64,000 nucleotides of DNA from Streptomyces chumphonensis (GCF_014779715.1 NZ_JACXYU010000011.1:62001-126000); one strand, 5' to 3'; counted from the stretch's first letter, positions 8,400 to 17,131 are shown. Notes: a model not told the origin generated them from the letters alone. A program made the numbers and translations.

Positions 8400-8891
8400 T
8401 CAGACCAGGGCCTTCTCGAAGAAGTGGTCCGCGTAGGGCCCGTCGTGGTAGGCCGGGATCTCCCGGTAGCCGCGCGCCGCGTACAGGGCCCGGGCCTCGA
8501 CGAGGTCGGCGCGCGTGTCCAGGCGCAGGAGCACCGCGCCCAGTTCCCGCGCGGCCTCTTCCGCGGCGGCGAGCAGCAGGGCGCCGCCTCCGGTGCCCCG
8601 CCGCTCCGGCCGTACGAAGACGCGCGTCAGTTCCCCGGTACCGGGCTCCAGCAGCCGCACGCCCGCACAGCCGGCGACGTCCCCGGCGTACCGCCCGAGC
8701 AGGAAGCGTCCGTGGGGCGGCGCCAACCCGTCGCTGGGCTCCTCCTCCATCGCCGTGCGGATCTCGTCCGCCGTCGCGGGCCGGTCGTGGTACCGGCCCA
8801 CGATGTCGGTGTAGTAGGCGAGCAGTGCTGCGCGGGCCTCGGCGCCGTCCACGGGCGCCGGGGCCACCGTCCAGAGCTCGGTGCCGCTCAA
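8400..8891 (-). CDS. GNAT family N-acetyltransferase
   Basis: 163 residues with a GNAT fold. The acetyl-CoA pyrophosphate loop is RPERRGTGGGALLL (about 94-107), preceded by ELTRVFV and followed by LRLDTRADLVEARALYAARGYREI. The substrate is not evident. Its ATG overlaps the stop of the upstream dehydrogenase by 4 bases, so it is probably translated from the same transcript. Its end converges with the PadR gene 33 bases away. Confidence 0.88.
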   Translation of the reverse strand: MSGTELWTVAPAPVDGAEARAALLAYYTDIVGRYHDRPATADEIRTAMEEEPSDGLAPPHGRFLLGRYAGDVAGCAGVRLLEPGTGELTRVFVRPERRGTGGGALLLAAAEEAARELGAVLLRLDTRADLVEARALYAARGYREIPAYHDGPYADHFFEKALV

Positions 8892-9850
8892 ACCGTGAGC
8901 ACGATCTTGCCGAAGAGATCGCCGGAGGCCATCTTCTCGAAGCCCTCACGCGCGCGGTCCAGCGGCAGCGTGGAGTCGATGACGGGACGCAGGCCCTTGG
9001 CGGCACAGAAGTCCAGCAGCCCCGCCAGCTCCTCCTTGGTGCCCATGGTCGAGCCCATGACCTTCAGCTCCAGGAAGAAGATGCGGTTCAGCTCGGCGGC
9101 CTTCGGGTGGTAGCCGCTGGTCGCCCCGGAGATGACCAGCGCGCCACCGGCCTTGAGGGACTTCACCGAGTGCGACCACGTCGCGGCACCGACGGTCTCC
9201 ATCACGGCGTCCACCCGCTGCGGCAGGCGCGCCCCCGGCTCGAACACGGCCTCGGCGCCCAGCTCCAGCGCCTTCGCGCGCTTGGCCTCGTCCCGGCTGG
9301 TGGCGAAGACGCGCAGCCCCGCCGCCGCGCCCAGCGCGATGGCCGCGGTCGCCACACCGCCCCCGGCCCCCTGGACGAGGACGCTGTCCCCCGGCCGGAC
9401 ACCGGCCTTGGTGAACAGCATCCGGTAGGCCGTCAGCCACGCCGTCGGCAGGCACGCGGCCTCCTCGAAGGAGAGCTGTGCGGGCTTGGGCAGGACGTTC
9501 CACTGCGGCACGGCCACCCGCTCGGCGAACGTGCCCTGGTACTTCTCGGTGAGGATGGTGCGCGGTTCACGCGGGCCGACCCCGTGTCCCGTCAGCCCGA
9601 TCACCGGGTAGACGACCACCTCGTTGCCGTCCGCGTCGATCCCGGCGGCGTCGCAGCCGAGAATCATCGGAAGCGCCTCCTCGCCCAGGCCGACGCCGCG
9701 CAGCGACCACAGGTCGTGGTGGTTGAGCGAGGCGGCCTTGACGTCGACGGTCGTCCAGCCGGGCGGCACGTCGGGCTCGGGGCGTTCCCCCAGCTCCAGG
9801 CCGGTCAGCGGCTGTTCCGGGTCCATGCGGGCGGCATACGCGGCAAACAT
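8888..9850 (-). CDS. Zinc-binding-dehydrogenase-type (quinone reductase-like) oxidoreductase
   Basis: 320 residues from ATG 9850 (MFAAYAARMDPEQPL); the frame extends to 9916 but that leader is not conserved-looking. It is a medium-chain dehydrogenase/reductase. A GroES-like N-domain (ASLNHHDLWSLRG) is followed by the Rossmann motif VLVQGAGGGVATAAIALGAA and SGATSG. The structural-zinc cysteines of classic alcohol dehydrogenases are absent, which fits the quinone reductase branch. It presumably uses NADPH to reduce quinones or enones; the substrate is unknown. It overlaps the downstream acetyltransferase. Confidence 0.88.
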   Translation of the reverse strand: MFAAYAARMDPEQPLTGLELGERPEPDVPPGWTTVDVKAASLNHHDLWSLRGVGLGEEALPMILGCDAAGIDADGNEVVVYPVIGLTGHGVGPREPRTILTEKYQGTFAERVAVPQWNVLPKPAQLSFEEAACLPTAWLTAYRMLFTKAGVRPGDSVLVQGAGGGVATAAIALGAAAGLRVFATSRDEAKRAKALELGAEAVFEPGARLPQRVDAVMETVGAATWSHSVKSLKAGGALVISGATSGYHPKAAELNRIFFLELKVMGSTMGTKEELAGLLDFCAAKGLRPVIDSTLPLDRAREGFEKMASGDLFGKIVLTV

Positions 9851-9923
9851 GATCCTCAAGCTACGCGGCCAGGCGCCCGGGCGGAATGGGGTACCGCTGT
9901 GACACGCGCCGCGCACGGGTGAC

Positions 9924-9955
9924 GGCGGTACGGACCCGGTCGGGTCCGTACCGCC
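9924..9955 (-). terminator. Hairpin terminator after the amino acid ABC operon
   Basis: A perfect 15-bp stem (9924-9938 with 9941-9955) with a 2-base loop begins 18 bases past the ATPase stop. It is GC-rich with no U-tract, as is common in Streptomyces. Confidence 0.8.
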
Positions 9956-9972
9956 CTCGGTGCGCCGTGGAG

Positions 9973-10806
9973 CTACAGGACCTTCGAGAGGAAGGCCTGC
10001 GTGCGCTCGTGCTGCGGGTTGGTGAGGACGTCCCGCGGGTTGCCGGACTCGACGACGACGCCGTCGTCCATGAACACGATGGAGTCCCCGACCTCTCGGG
10101 CGAAGCCCATCTCATGGGTCACGACGATCATCGTCATGCCGTCCTCGGCGAGGCCGCGCATGACGTCCAGCACCTCGCCGACCAGCTCAGGGTCGAGCGC
10201 CGAGGTGGGCTCGTCGAAGAGCATCAGCTTGGGCTCCATGGCCAGCGCCCGCGCGATGGCGACGCGCTGCTGCTGGCCGCCGGAGAGCTGGGCCGGGTAG
10301 TTCCGCATCCGGTCGGCGAGGCCCACCCGTTCCAGCAGCCGCTCCGCCCGTTCCCGGGCCACGGCCTTGGACTCGCCCTTGACCTGGACGGGCGCCTCCA
10401 TGACGTTCTGCAGCGCCGTCATGTGCGGGAAGAGGTTGAAGCGCTGGAACACCATGCCGATGTCCTTGCGCTGCTCGGCGACCTCGCGTTCGCGCAGCTC
10501 GTAGAGCCGGTCGCCCTTCTGCCGGTAGCCGACGAGCCGTCCGTCGACGTACAGCCGGCCGGCGTTGATCTTCTCCAGGTGGTTGATGCACCGCAGGAAG
10601 GTCGACTTGCCCGAGCCGGACGGGCCGACGAGGCAGAACACCTCCTGGGCCGCCACCTCCAGGTCGATGCCTTTGAGCACCTCGGTGTGACCGAAGGACT
10701 TGTGGACCTGCTCGGCCTTCACCATGGGCAGGACCGGCTCCACGGTGTCCTCCTCGGTGCCGCTCGTCCCGGTCCCGGTGGTGCCGGTTGCTGCTGTCTC
10801 GCTCAT
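9973..10806 (-). CDS. Polar amino acid ABC transporter, ATP-binding protein
   Basis: 277 residues from ATG 10806, which overlaps the permease stop by ATGA; the longer frame from 11655 is antisense noise. Walker A is GPSGSGKS (61-68), the Q-loop lies around VFQRFNLFPHM, the signature is LSGGQQQ (174-180), Walker B is LMLFDEP with Asp198/Glu199, and the switch His is in VVTHEMGF. The GlnQ/HisP-type sequence and FNLFPHMT suggest glutamine, glutamate or basic amino acid import. It couples to the adjacent permease and lipoprotein. Confidence 0.93.
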   Translation of the reverse strand: MSETAATGTTGTGTSGTEEDTVEPVLPMVKAEQVHKSFGHTEVLKGIDLEVAAQEVFCLVGPSGSGKSTFLRCINHLEKINAGRLYVDGRLVGYRQKGDRLYELREREVAEQRKDIGMVFQRFNLFPHMTALQNVMEAPVQVKGESKAVARERAERLLERVGLADRMRNYPAQLSGGQQQRVAIARALAMEPKLMLFDEPTSALDPELVGEVLDVMRGLAEDGMTMIVVTHEMGFAREVGDSIVFMDDGVVVESGNPRDVLTNPQHERTQAFLSKVL

Positions 10807-11843
10807 ACGGTGGTGCCTCCCACCTTGCTCGGCGTGCGGAAGGCGGTCAGCTGGCCCCGGATGCGCTGCAACGGGGTGGGCGGCAGGGAGCGGTTGGCGC
10901 CCTTGGAGTAGTGCCGCTCCAGGTAGTACTGGCCGACGTTGAAGATGGTCGTCAGGCCCAGGTACCAGACGGAGACGACGAGGTACATCTCCATGACGCT
11001 GTAGTCCGTGGTTCCCACGTTCTTGGCGACGTAGAACAGTTCCCCGTAGCCGATGGCGAACGCCAGCGACGAGGTCTTGAGCATGTTGATGTACTCGTTG
11101 CCCGTCGGCGGGATGATGACGCGCATCGCCTGGGGCAGCACGATGCGGCGCATCGTCTTGGAGCCGCTCATGCCGAGGGCGTGTGCGGCCTCCGTCTGAC
11201 CGTGGTCGACGGACTGGATTCCCGCACGGCTGATCTCCGCCATGTAGGCGGCCTCGTTGAGCCCGAGGGCGAGCAGGGCGGCGACGAACGGCGTCATGAC
11301 GTCGTTCATCTCGTTCCGGTAGATCGGTCCGAGGTCGACGTAGGTGAAGACCGCCGACAGGTTGAACCAGAGCAGCAGCTGGACGATCACCGGGGTGCCG
11401 CGGAAGAACCAGATGTAGGCGTAGGAGACCGCGGACAGCACCGGGTTGGAGGACAGCCGCATGACGGCCAGCAGCGTTCCCAGCACCACGCCGATGAGCA
11501 TGGCGTAGACGCTGATCTTCAGGGTCTCCCACGCGGGCCAGAAGAACGTGCCGTCCGTCAGACGTTCGCCGACGACGGCCCAGGCGATGTCGCCGTTGAC
11601 GAAGGCGAGGCCGATCGCGGCCAGGGCCGCGAGGACGAGGGCGGCGCCGATCCACCGGCCCCAGTGGCGCACGGGGATGGCCTTGATGGCGGCCGGGGGG
11701 AGGTCGGCGGTGGCCGTCTCCTCCGTCCGGAGCGTGTCGGTCTTGGTCAGCCGGGTCTCGCCGACCTGTGCGTCGCGCCCGGCGGCCGCGGAGGCCCGGT
11801 CGGCCTCCTGCGGCTCGCCCGGCGTGTCAGGTGCTTCGTTCAC
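10803..11843 (-). CDS. Amino acid ABC transporter permease
   Basis: 346 residues. A cytoplasmic N-tail of about 60 residues precedes a HisM/GlnP-type membrane domain with about 5-6 helices. The EAA loop EAAHALGMSGSKTMRRIVLPQA-like segment (about 230-252) contacts the ATPase, and FRGTPVIVQLLL is the typical segment after the second helix. The start is GTG 11843, with only a weak ribosome site. Since one permease gene is present, the transporter probably works as a homodimeric membrane channel. Confidence 0.92.
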   Translation of the reverse strand: MNEAPDTPGEPQEADRASAAAGRDAQVGETRLTKTDTLRTEETATADLPPAAIKAIPVRHWGRWIGAALVLAALAAIGLAFVNGDIAWAVVGERLTDGTFFWPAWETLKISVYAMLIGVVLGTLLAVMRLSSNPVLSAVSYAYIWFFRGTPVIVQLLLWFNLSAVFTYVDLGPIYRNEMNDVMTPFVAALLALGLNEAAYMAEISRAGIQSVDHGQTEAAHALGMSGSKTMRRIVLPQAMRVIIPPTGNEYINMLKTSSLAFAIGYGELFYVAKNVGTTDYSVMEMYLVVSVWYLGLTTIFNVGQYYLERHYSKGANRSLPPTPLQRIRGQLTAFRTPSKVGGTTV

Positions 11844-11898
11844 GGGAGTGTTGCCTCAATCAGGTGCAGGGGATGGCCCGGGGCGGTGCGGTCCGCCC

Positions 11899-12849
11899 TC
11901 ACTTGCCCGCGTTGACGGTGGCCTTCTCCAGCGCGCCTTCCTCGGCGCCCCACTCCTTCAGCACCTCGGCGTACTCGCCGTTGTCCATGATCGCCTGGAG
12001 GGCCTTCTGTACGGCGTCGCGCAGTTCGGTGTTCTGCTTGTTGACGGCGATGCCGTAGGGGGCCGCGTCGATCTGCTCGCCGACGACCTCGAAGCGGTCG
12101 CCGCCACCGGCGGTCTTCTCGGTGTAGATGGCCACCGGGTAGTCGGTGATAACGGCCTGGACGCGGCCGTTCTGGAGCTGGGTGACGGAGTCGGTGTCCT
12201 TGTCGGCGATGAACGGCTCGATCTTGTCGTCACCGCACTTCTCGATCTGGGCCTCCAGCAGCGCTTCGTTGGCGGTGCCGCGCTGGGCGGCGACCCCGAG
12301 GCCGCAGAGGTCGTCGAGGGCCTCGATCTTCTCCGGGTTGCCCTTCTCGACGAGGAGCGCCGAGCCGGCCTGGAAGTAGTCGACGAAGTCGACCCCGCCC
12401 TCGGCGTCCTCGGCCGCGCCGTCCTGGCGCTCCTTGGTGTCGGTCATCGCCGACATGACGATGTCGTAGCGCTTGGAGTCGTTCAGACCGATGATCAGCT
12501 GGTCGAAGGCGGCGTCCTGGAACTTCAGCTCGACGCCGAGCTGCTTGCTCATCGCCTCGGCGAGATCGGGGTCGATGCCCTTGATCTCCTCGCCCTCGAT
12601 GAACTCGATGGGCGGGTAGGCGATGTCGGAGCCGACGTTGATGACGCCGGCGTCCTGGATGTCCTTGGGCAGCTGGTCGAAGAGCGGGGCCTCGGAGGAG
12701 GTGGTCTCCTTCTTGCCCTCGTCGCCGCTGTCGGCGTCGTCCGTCTGGTCGCCGCAACCGGTCAGTATCAGGGCCCCCGTGACCGCGATGGCTCCGGCCG
12801 CGGCGAGACGACGGCGCGCGGACGGACGGCGGGTGATGCGTGCGGTCAT
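11899..12849 (-). CDS. Amino acid ABC transporter substrate-binding lipoprotein
   Basis: 316 residues. A lipoprotein signal peptide ends in the lipobox LILTGCGD (Cys about 32), followed by an acidic linker and an SBP-3 fold (VGSDIAYPPIEFIEGEEIKG and the core DIVMSAMTDTKERQDG). ATG 12849 has GGAGG about 8 bases upstream. First gene of the ABC unit; 55 bases separate it from the permease gene. The ligand is likely a polar amino acid, inferred from the SBP-3 family. Confidence 0.93.
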   Translation of the reverse strand: MTARITRRPSARRRLAAAGAIAVTGALILTGCGDQTDDADSGDEGKKETTSSEAPLFDQLPKDIQDAGVINVGSDIAYPPIEFIEGEEIKGIDPDLAEAMSKQLGVELKFQDAAFDQLIIGLNDSKRYDIVMSAMTDTKERQDGAAEDAEGGVDFVDYFQAGSALLVEKGNPEKIEALDDLCGLGVAAQRGTANEALLEAQIEKCGDDKIEPFIADKDTDSVTQLQNGRVQAVITDYPVAIYTEKTAGGGDRFEVVGEQIDAAPYGIAVNKQNTELRDAVQKALQAIMDNGEYAEVLKEWGAEEGALEKATVNAGK

Positions 12850-13405
12850 GGTGAGGTCCTCCTGCGAGGGGTGAGGGGGCGTTCGGCAGGCAGCGGCTCA
12901 CGCCTTCGTGGCACGCGACCCTGCGTAATGGGAGGAATCTTGCCATCCGGACACGCCCTGCAAGAGGGAAGCGATATCAAAATCGGATAACGGAGATCGG
13001 TGACCGAACACTGTTTGGTCGGTTTGAGCACTCCGGAGGACCCCTACCGACCGGATTGAGAGCTTCCTCACGCAACCGCGACCAGGTTGCGTGGAAAGTC
13101 CCCTTCACCTCCCGTGCTCCGCCCGATTGATCCGCATTCGCCGGATAAGTCCTCGATGATCGATCACCTTCCGTGGTCGCGACCCCCCGGGAACGAGAAA
13201 CACGACTCGTGGCGCTCATCGTCATCCGGTACAAAGGGCTGCTACACCCCTCACCCGGGGACCAGGGCGCGTGTGCGGCGCGCCCGGCGTCCACAACCTC
13301 CCCCCTGAACGGTGGCGACCGCCCGACGGGAACGTGGACGCGGTTCCGCCCGCTCCTCAACCAGGCAGCGGTACCCTCGGCAATGAATTGGAATAAGGGG
13401 TCAAA
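12850..13405. promoter_or_regulatory. Divergent promoter region between the ABC operon and malic enzyme
   Basis: 556 bases without a gene, markedly less GC-rich than the coding DNA. ACCGAAC (13003-13009) and GTTTGGT (13013-13019) form a 7-bp inverted repeat with one mismatch, about 155 bases upstream of the SBP start: a candidate operator. The malic enzyme is preceded by an AT-rich stretch around 13380-13400 and the ribosome site AAGGGG. I could not fix -10/-35 boxes with confidence. Confidence 0.45.
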
Positions 13406-14602
13406 GTGGCAGCGGAGATCGTGAATCCGCAGGAAGAGCTGGCCGAAGACGCGATCGACCCGGCCTTCGCACTGCACCGCGGCGGCAAGATGGCGGTGCA
13501 GGCGACGGTGCCCGTGCGGGACACGGCCGACCTGTCGCTGGCGTACACGCCCGGCGTCGCCAAGGTCTGCACGGCCATCGCGGAGCAGCCGGAGCTCGTG
13601 GACGACTACACCTGGAAGTCGCAGGTGGTCGCCGTCGTGACGGACGGCAGCGCCGTCCTCGGACTCGGCGACATCGGCCCTGAGGCGTCCCTGCCCGTCA
13701 TGGAGGGCAAGGCCATCCTGTTCAAGCAGTTCGGCGGCGTGGACGCGGTGCCGATCGCGCTGGACACCAAGGACGCGGACGAGATCGTGGAGACGGTCGT
13801 CCGCCTGGCCCCCTCCTTCGGCGGCGTCAACCTGGAGGACATCTCCGCCCCGCGCTGCTTCGAGATCGAGGAGCGGCTCAAGGAGCGGCTGAACATCCCC
13901 GTCTTCCACGACGACCAGCACGGCACGGCCATCGTGACCCTGGCCGCCCTGCGCAACGCGGCCCGGCTCACCGGCCGCGCGCTGGGAGACCTGCGGGCCG
14001 TGATCTCGGGCGCGGGAGCGGCCGGCGTGGCCATCGCCAAGATCCTCGTCGAGGCGGGCATCGGCGACGTCACCGTCTGCGACCGCAAGGGCATCGTCTC
14101 GGCGACCCGCGACGACCTCAACGACGTCAAGCGGGAGCTGGCCGGCTTCACCAACAAGGCCGGGCGCTCCGGGTCGCTGGAGGACGCCATGGCGGGCGCG
14201 GACGTCTTCATCGGCGTCAGCGGCGGCACGGTCCCCGAGCCCGCCGTCGCGACCATGGCCGAGGGCGCGTTCGTCTTCGCCATGGCCAACCCCAACCCGG
14301 AGATCCACCCGGACGTCGCGCGCAAGTACGCGGCCGTCGTGGCCACCGGGCGCAGCGACTACCCGAACCAGATCAACAACGTGCTCGCCTTCCCCGGCGT
14401 CTTCGCCGGTGCGCTCCAGGTGCGGGCGACGAGCATCACCGAAGGCATGAAGCTGGCCGCGGCCGAGGCCCTGGCGGCCGTCGTGGCGGACGAGCTGAGT
14501 GCCGAGAAGGTCATCCCCTCGCCGTTCGACGAGCGGGTGGGCCCGGCGGTCACCGCCGCCGTGGCCGCCGCCGCCCGCGCCGAGGGCGTCGCCCGGCGGT
14601 AG
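13406..14602 (+). CDS. NAD(P)-dependent malic enzyme
   Basis: 398 residues from GTG 13406 with AAGGGG upstream. It converts malate to pyruvate and CO2 with reduction of NAD(P). Tyr47 in LAYTPGVA is the expected catalytic tyrosine. MEGKAILFKQFGGVDAVPI holds the catalytic lysine region, FHDDQHGTA supplies metal ligands, and ISGAGAAGVAIAKIL is the dinucleotide-binding loop. The length fits the short bacterial form without the phosphotransacetylase-like C-domain. It is monocistronic and ends at a strong hairpin. NAD versus NADP preference cannot be read with certainty. Confidence 0.94.
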   Translation: MAAEIVNPQEELAEDAIDPAFALHRGGKMAVQATVPVRDTADLSLAYTPGVAKVCTAIAEQPELVDDYTWKSQVVAVVTDGSAVLGLGDIGPEASLPVMEGKAILFKQFGGVDAVPIALDTKDADEIVETVVRLAPSFGGVNLEDISAPRCFEIEERLKERLNIPVFHDDQHGTAIVTLAALRNAARLTGRALGDLRAVISGAGAAGVAIAKILVEAGIGDVTVCDRKGIVSATRDDLNDVKRELAGFTNKAGRSGSLEDAMAGADVFIGVSGGTVPEPAVATMAEGAFVFAMANPNPEIHPDVARKYAAVVATGRSDYPNQINNVLAFPGVFAGALQVRATSITEGMKLAAAEALAAVVADELSAEKVIPSPFDERVGPAVTAAVAAAARAEGVARR

Positions 14603-14620
14603 GGCCGGGCCCGGGACGAC

Positions 14621-14656
14621 GAGGGGCGGTGCGGGTTCCCACCCGCACCGCCCCTC
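14621..14656. terminator. Bidirectional hairpin between malic enzyme and methyltransferase
   Basis: A perfect 16-bp stem (14621-14636 with 14641-14656) and 4-base loop lies between two convergent genes, so it probably ends both transcripts. Confidence 0.85.
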
Positions 14657-14704
14657 ATCCGTTCCCCGGCGCGGAGTGCGCCTCTCCGCCCGGGGAGGCT
14701 CGCC

Positions 14705-15478
14705 TCACCTCAGCCCGAGGACCATGGCGTCGCTCGGCGACGCCCACACCGTCCTGGCCTCGGCGAAGCCGCCGTCGAGGAGGGCACGTGCGTGCCACGC
14801 CGGGGACTGCAACTGCCCGTCCGCGTGGTCGTCCGCCGGGGCCCCGAAGATCCGGTCGCGCTCGGCGACGGCGGCGGCGAGCGCGGGGTCCGCGGCGGCG
14901 GCCCGCCACCACTCGGTCCAGTCCTGCGCTCCGGCCTCCTTCTCACGGGCCCGGCGAGCCTTGTCGTAGGCATGGGCGGCGGCGTTGATCCGGGGCGTGC
15001 GCTCGTCGGGCATGTGGTCGGCGTTGAGGAAGACGCCCCCGTCGCGGACGAGCCCGGCGATCCGGCCGTAGAGCGTGGCGAGTTCCTCCGTGCGCAGCCA
15101 GTGGAGCGCCGTGGCCGTCAGGACGGCGTCGAACCGCTGGTGGGGCAGGCGCGCCGGCCAGTCGGGGTCGCGCAGGTCCGCGCTGACGAAGCGCACCCGG
15201 CTCTCGTCGGCGAAGTGGCCCCGCGCGATGGTCAGCAGGGCGGGATCCAGGTCCACGCCGACGCTTCGGGCGTTCGGGAACCGCGTGAGCAGCCGATCGG
15301 AGATACTGCCCGTACCGCAGGCCAGGTCGAGCACGAGCGGCTCGGGCCCGACGAGCGCCTCCACGGTGTCGAGCATCGTCCGGAAGCGCTCCTCGCGGTC
15401 GGGGAGGTACCACTGCTGCTGCCGGTCCCAGGAGTGCTGCCAGGTCTGCCAGTCGGTGTGTGCGGCGGTGTCCGTCAT
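14705..15478 (-). CDS. Class I SAM-dependent methyltransferase
   Basis: 257 residues from ATG 15478 with GGAGGGGAAG upstream; the longer frame is rejected. Motif I is LVLDLACGTGSISDRLL (about 62-78), with VGVDLDPALLTIA for the adenosine ring and DAVLTATALHWL as motif IV. This resembles the trans-aconitate/UbiE-like group; the acceptor substrate is unknown. It is divergent from the CGNR regulator gene across an 89-base spacer with an inverted repeat. Confidence 0.88.
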   Translation of the reverse strand: MTDTAAHTDWQTWQHSWDRQQQWYLPDREERFRTMLDTVEALVGPEPLVLDLACGTGSISDRLLTRFPNARSVGVDLDPALLTIARGHFADESRVRFVSADLRDPDWPARLPHQRFDAVLTATALHWLRTEELATLYGRIAGLVRDGGVFLNADHMPDERTPRINAAAHAYDKARRAREKEAGAQDWTEWWRAAAADPALAAAVAERDRIFGAPADDHADGQLQSPAWHARALLDGGFAEARTVWASPSDAMVLGLR

Positions 15479-15494
15479 CGCTTCCCCTCCACGG

Positions 15495-15525
15495 GTAATA
15501 GGCTGGATTGGGGGCCAGCCATTAC
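15495..15525. promoter_or_regulatory. Inverted repeat between methyltransferase and CGNR genes
   Basis: GTAATaGGCTGG (15495-15506) pairs with CCAGCCATTAC (15515-15525), with one bulged base and an 8-base loop. On the minus strand the outer arm reads TATTAC, like a -10 box. It may be the operator of the adjacent CGNR protein; inference only. Confidence 0.4.
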
Positions 15526-15567
15526 TTCCCCGTCCGCAACGATAGACCTCGGCCGTAAGGACCACAA

Positions 15568-16179
15568 GTGGAACTGACCTATTACGCGGACTTCGCCGTG
15601 CGACTCGTCAACACCGAGCAGCCGCTCCGCGGCGAGGACACGCTCACCTCGGTCGAGGCGGTGCGGGAGCTGTTCGGGCCCAACCGGCAGACGGCCCGGC
15701 GCACCGCCGACGCCGACGTCACCCGCCTGCGCACCGTGCGGACGCGGCTGCGCGCCGTCTTCACCGCCGCCGCGGAGGACGACGAGGTCCGCGCGGTGAA
15801 CCTGCTGAACGCGCTGCTCATGGAGTACCCCTGCAGCCCCCAGGTCGCCGGCCACGAGTACCGCGACGACGAGGGCAACCCCAAATGGCACATGCACCTC
15901 GCGGAGAACGCCGCCAGCGCGGGCGCCGGTTACACCGCCATGGCCGCCATCGGCCTCGCCTTCAGCCTCACCGACCTCGGCGTCGACCGCCTCGGCGTCT
16001 GCCAGGCCGACCCCTGCCGCAACGCCTACCTGGACACCTCCACCAACCGCTCCCGGCGCTACTGCTCCGACCGCTGCGCCACCCGGGCCAACGTCGCCGC
16101 CTACCGGGCCCGCAAGCGTCTGGAGAGCGGACGCACGGCCGACAGGGCCCAGCCGGTCACCGAGGCCACGGAGCGCTGA
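15568..16179 (+). CDS. CGNR zinc-finger protein (ABATE-type regulator)
   Basis: 203 residues from GTG 15568. The N-terminal half (ADFAVRLVNTEQ onward) is the stress-response ABATE-like domain. The C-terminal CGNR zinc finger has a first Cys pair in VCQADPCRNAYLD and a second in YCSDRCATRANVAAYRARK, a putative DNA-binding element. Its 3' end overlaps the convergent sodX coding region by 79 bases, unusual enough to note. It probably regulates nearby genes; the target is unknown. Confidence 0.87.
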   Translation: MELTYYADFAVRLVNTEQPLRGEDTLTSVEAVRELFGPNRQTARRTADADVTRLRTVRTRLRAVFTAAAEDDEVRAVNLLNALLMEYPCSPQVAGHEYRDDEGNPKWHMHLAENAASAGAGYTAMAAIGLAFSLTDLGVDRLGVCQADPCRNAYLDTSTNRSRRYCSDRCATRANVAAYRARKRLESGRTADRAQPVTEATER

Positions 16180-16520
16180 ACCTCCCGCGGCGGCCGCAGC
16201 CGCACGAAGGCCCGGGCCACGACGAGTTCGTCGGGCACCGCCCCGAACTCGCGACTGTCGTTGCGCACGTAGGGATTGTCACCCCGTACCCACCAGCCGC
16301 CCTCCCGGCGGCCCACGATCCGCTTGACGACGAGCAGGTCGTGCTGGAACGGATGCCGCAGCACGACGACGTGCCCCGGCCGCACCGGGACGCCGTACCG
16401 CAGCACCAGCCGGTCCCCCGGCAGCAGGGTCGGCACCATCGACGGGTTGAACACCTCCGCCAGCCCGATCCGTCCCAGCACCAGCCGTCCTCCGTCCGGT
16501 CCATCCTCCGAAGGCCGCAC
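16101..16520 (-). CDS. sodX: Nickel superoxide dismutase maturation protease (S26 type)
   Basis: 139 residues, signal-peptidase I-like. Ser27 in FNPSMVPTL and Lys66 in LLVVKRIVG form the Ser/Lys dyad, and GDNPYVRNDSREFG is the conserved box near the end of the fold. No transmembrane anchor is evident. In Streptomyces such a peptidase is encoded next to sodN and trims the SodN propeptide so that His1 can bind nickel. Here it is divergent from sodN with about 108 bases between them. Its 3' end overlaps the CGNR gene. Confidence 0.88.
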   Translation of the reverse strand: MRPSEDGPDGGRLVLGRIGLAEVFNPSMVPTLLPGDRLVLRYGVPVRPGHVVVLRHPFQHDLLVVKRIVGRREGGWWVRGDNPYVRNDSREFGAVPDELVVARAFVRLRPPREVQRSVASVTGWALSAVRPLSRRLRAR

Positions 16521-16628
16521 GCCGCCCCTCGGACTTTCGCCCTAATCCAGCGGGCCCCCGCGCGAAAAGCCTTCCCTCAGGGAGTAATCTCGCACGTGAG
16601 AAGACGATCACGAGGAGGCCCAGCTCTT

Positions 16629-17024
16629 ATGCTTTCCCGCCTGTTCGCGCCGAAGGTGGAGGTCAGCGCCCACTGCGACCTTCCTTGCGGTGTCTACGAC
16701 CCGGCCCAGGCCCGCATCGAGGCCGAGTCGGTGAAGGCCGTCCAGGAGAAGTACCAGGCCAACGAGGACCCGCACTTCCGCGCCCGCGCCACCGACATCA
16801 AGGAACAGCGCGCGGAGCTCGCCAAGCACCACATCTCGGTGCTGTGGAGCGACTACTTCAAGCCGCCGCACTTCGAGAAGTACCCGGAGCTGCACCAGCT
16901 GGTGAACGACACCCTCAAGGCCCTCTCGGCCGCCAAGGGGTCGACCGACCCGGCCACCGGCCAGAAGGCCCTGGACTACATCGCCCAGATCGACAAGATC
17001 TTCTGGGAGACCAAGAAGGCCTGA
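16629..17024 (+). CDS. sodN: Nickel-containing superoxide dismutase
   Basis: 131-residue precursor. A 14-residue leader (MLSRLFAPKVEVSA) is followed by the nickel hook HCDLPCGVYDPAQAR. After cleavage His1, Cys2 and Cys6 bind nickel, and the mature chain is the usual 117 residues. It dismutates superoxide in the cytoplasm. ATG 16629 has GAGGAGG upstream. In related species it is induced by nickel through Nur; I looked for a clear Nur box in the short promoter and did not find one I would defend. Confidence 0.97.
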   Translation: MLSRLFAPKVEVSAHCDLPCGVYDPAQARIEAESVKAVQEKYQANEDPHFRARATDIKEQRAELAKHHISVLWSDYFKPPHFEKYPELHQLVNDTLKALSAAKGSTDPATGQKALDYIAQIDKIFWETKKA

Positions 17025-17077
17025 GCCCGTCTCATGCCCTGTGGCCTGCGATGTCCCTGATCGCTTGGTCAACGTGT

Positions 17078-17131
17078 CCGCACCCGGTCCGTAGGCCGCC
17101 GAGAACGGCGTCCACGACGGACCGGGTGCGG
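17078..17131. terminator. Hairpin downstream of sodN
   Basis: A 15-bp perfect inverted repeat (17078-17092 with 17117-17131) encloses 24 bases. It lies between sodN and the remains of a convergent gene and may end both transcripts. Confidence 0.65.

Noticed and set aside
16521..16628. Nur operator between sodX and sodN
   Set aside because: No convincing TGC-based dyad was found; nickel control is likely from family knowledge but not shown by the sequence.
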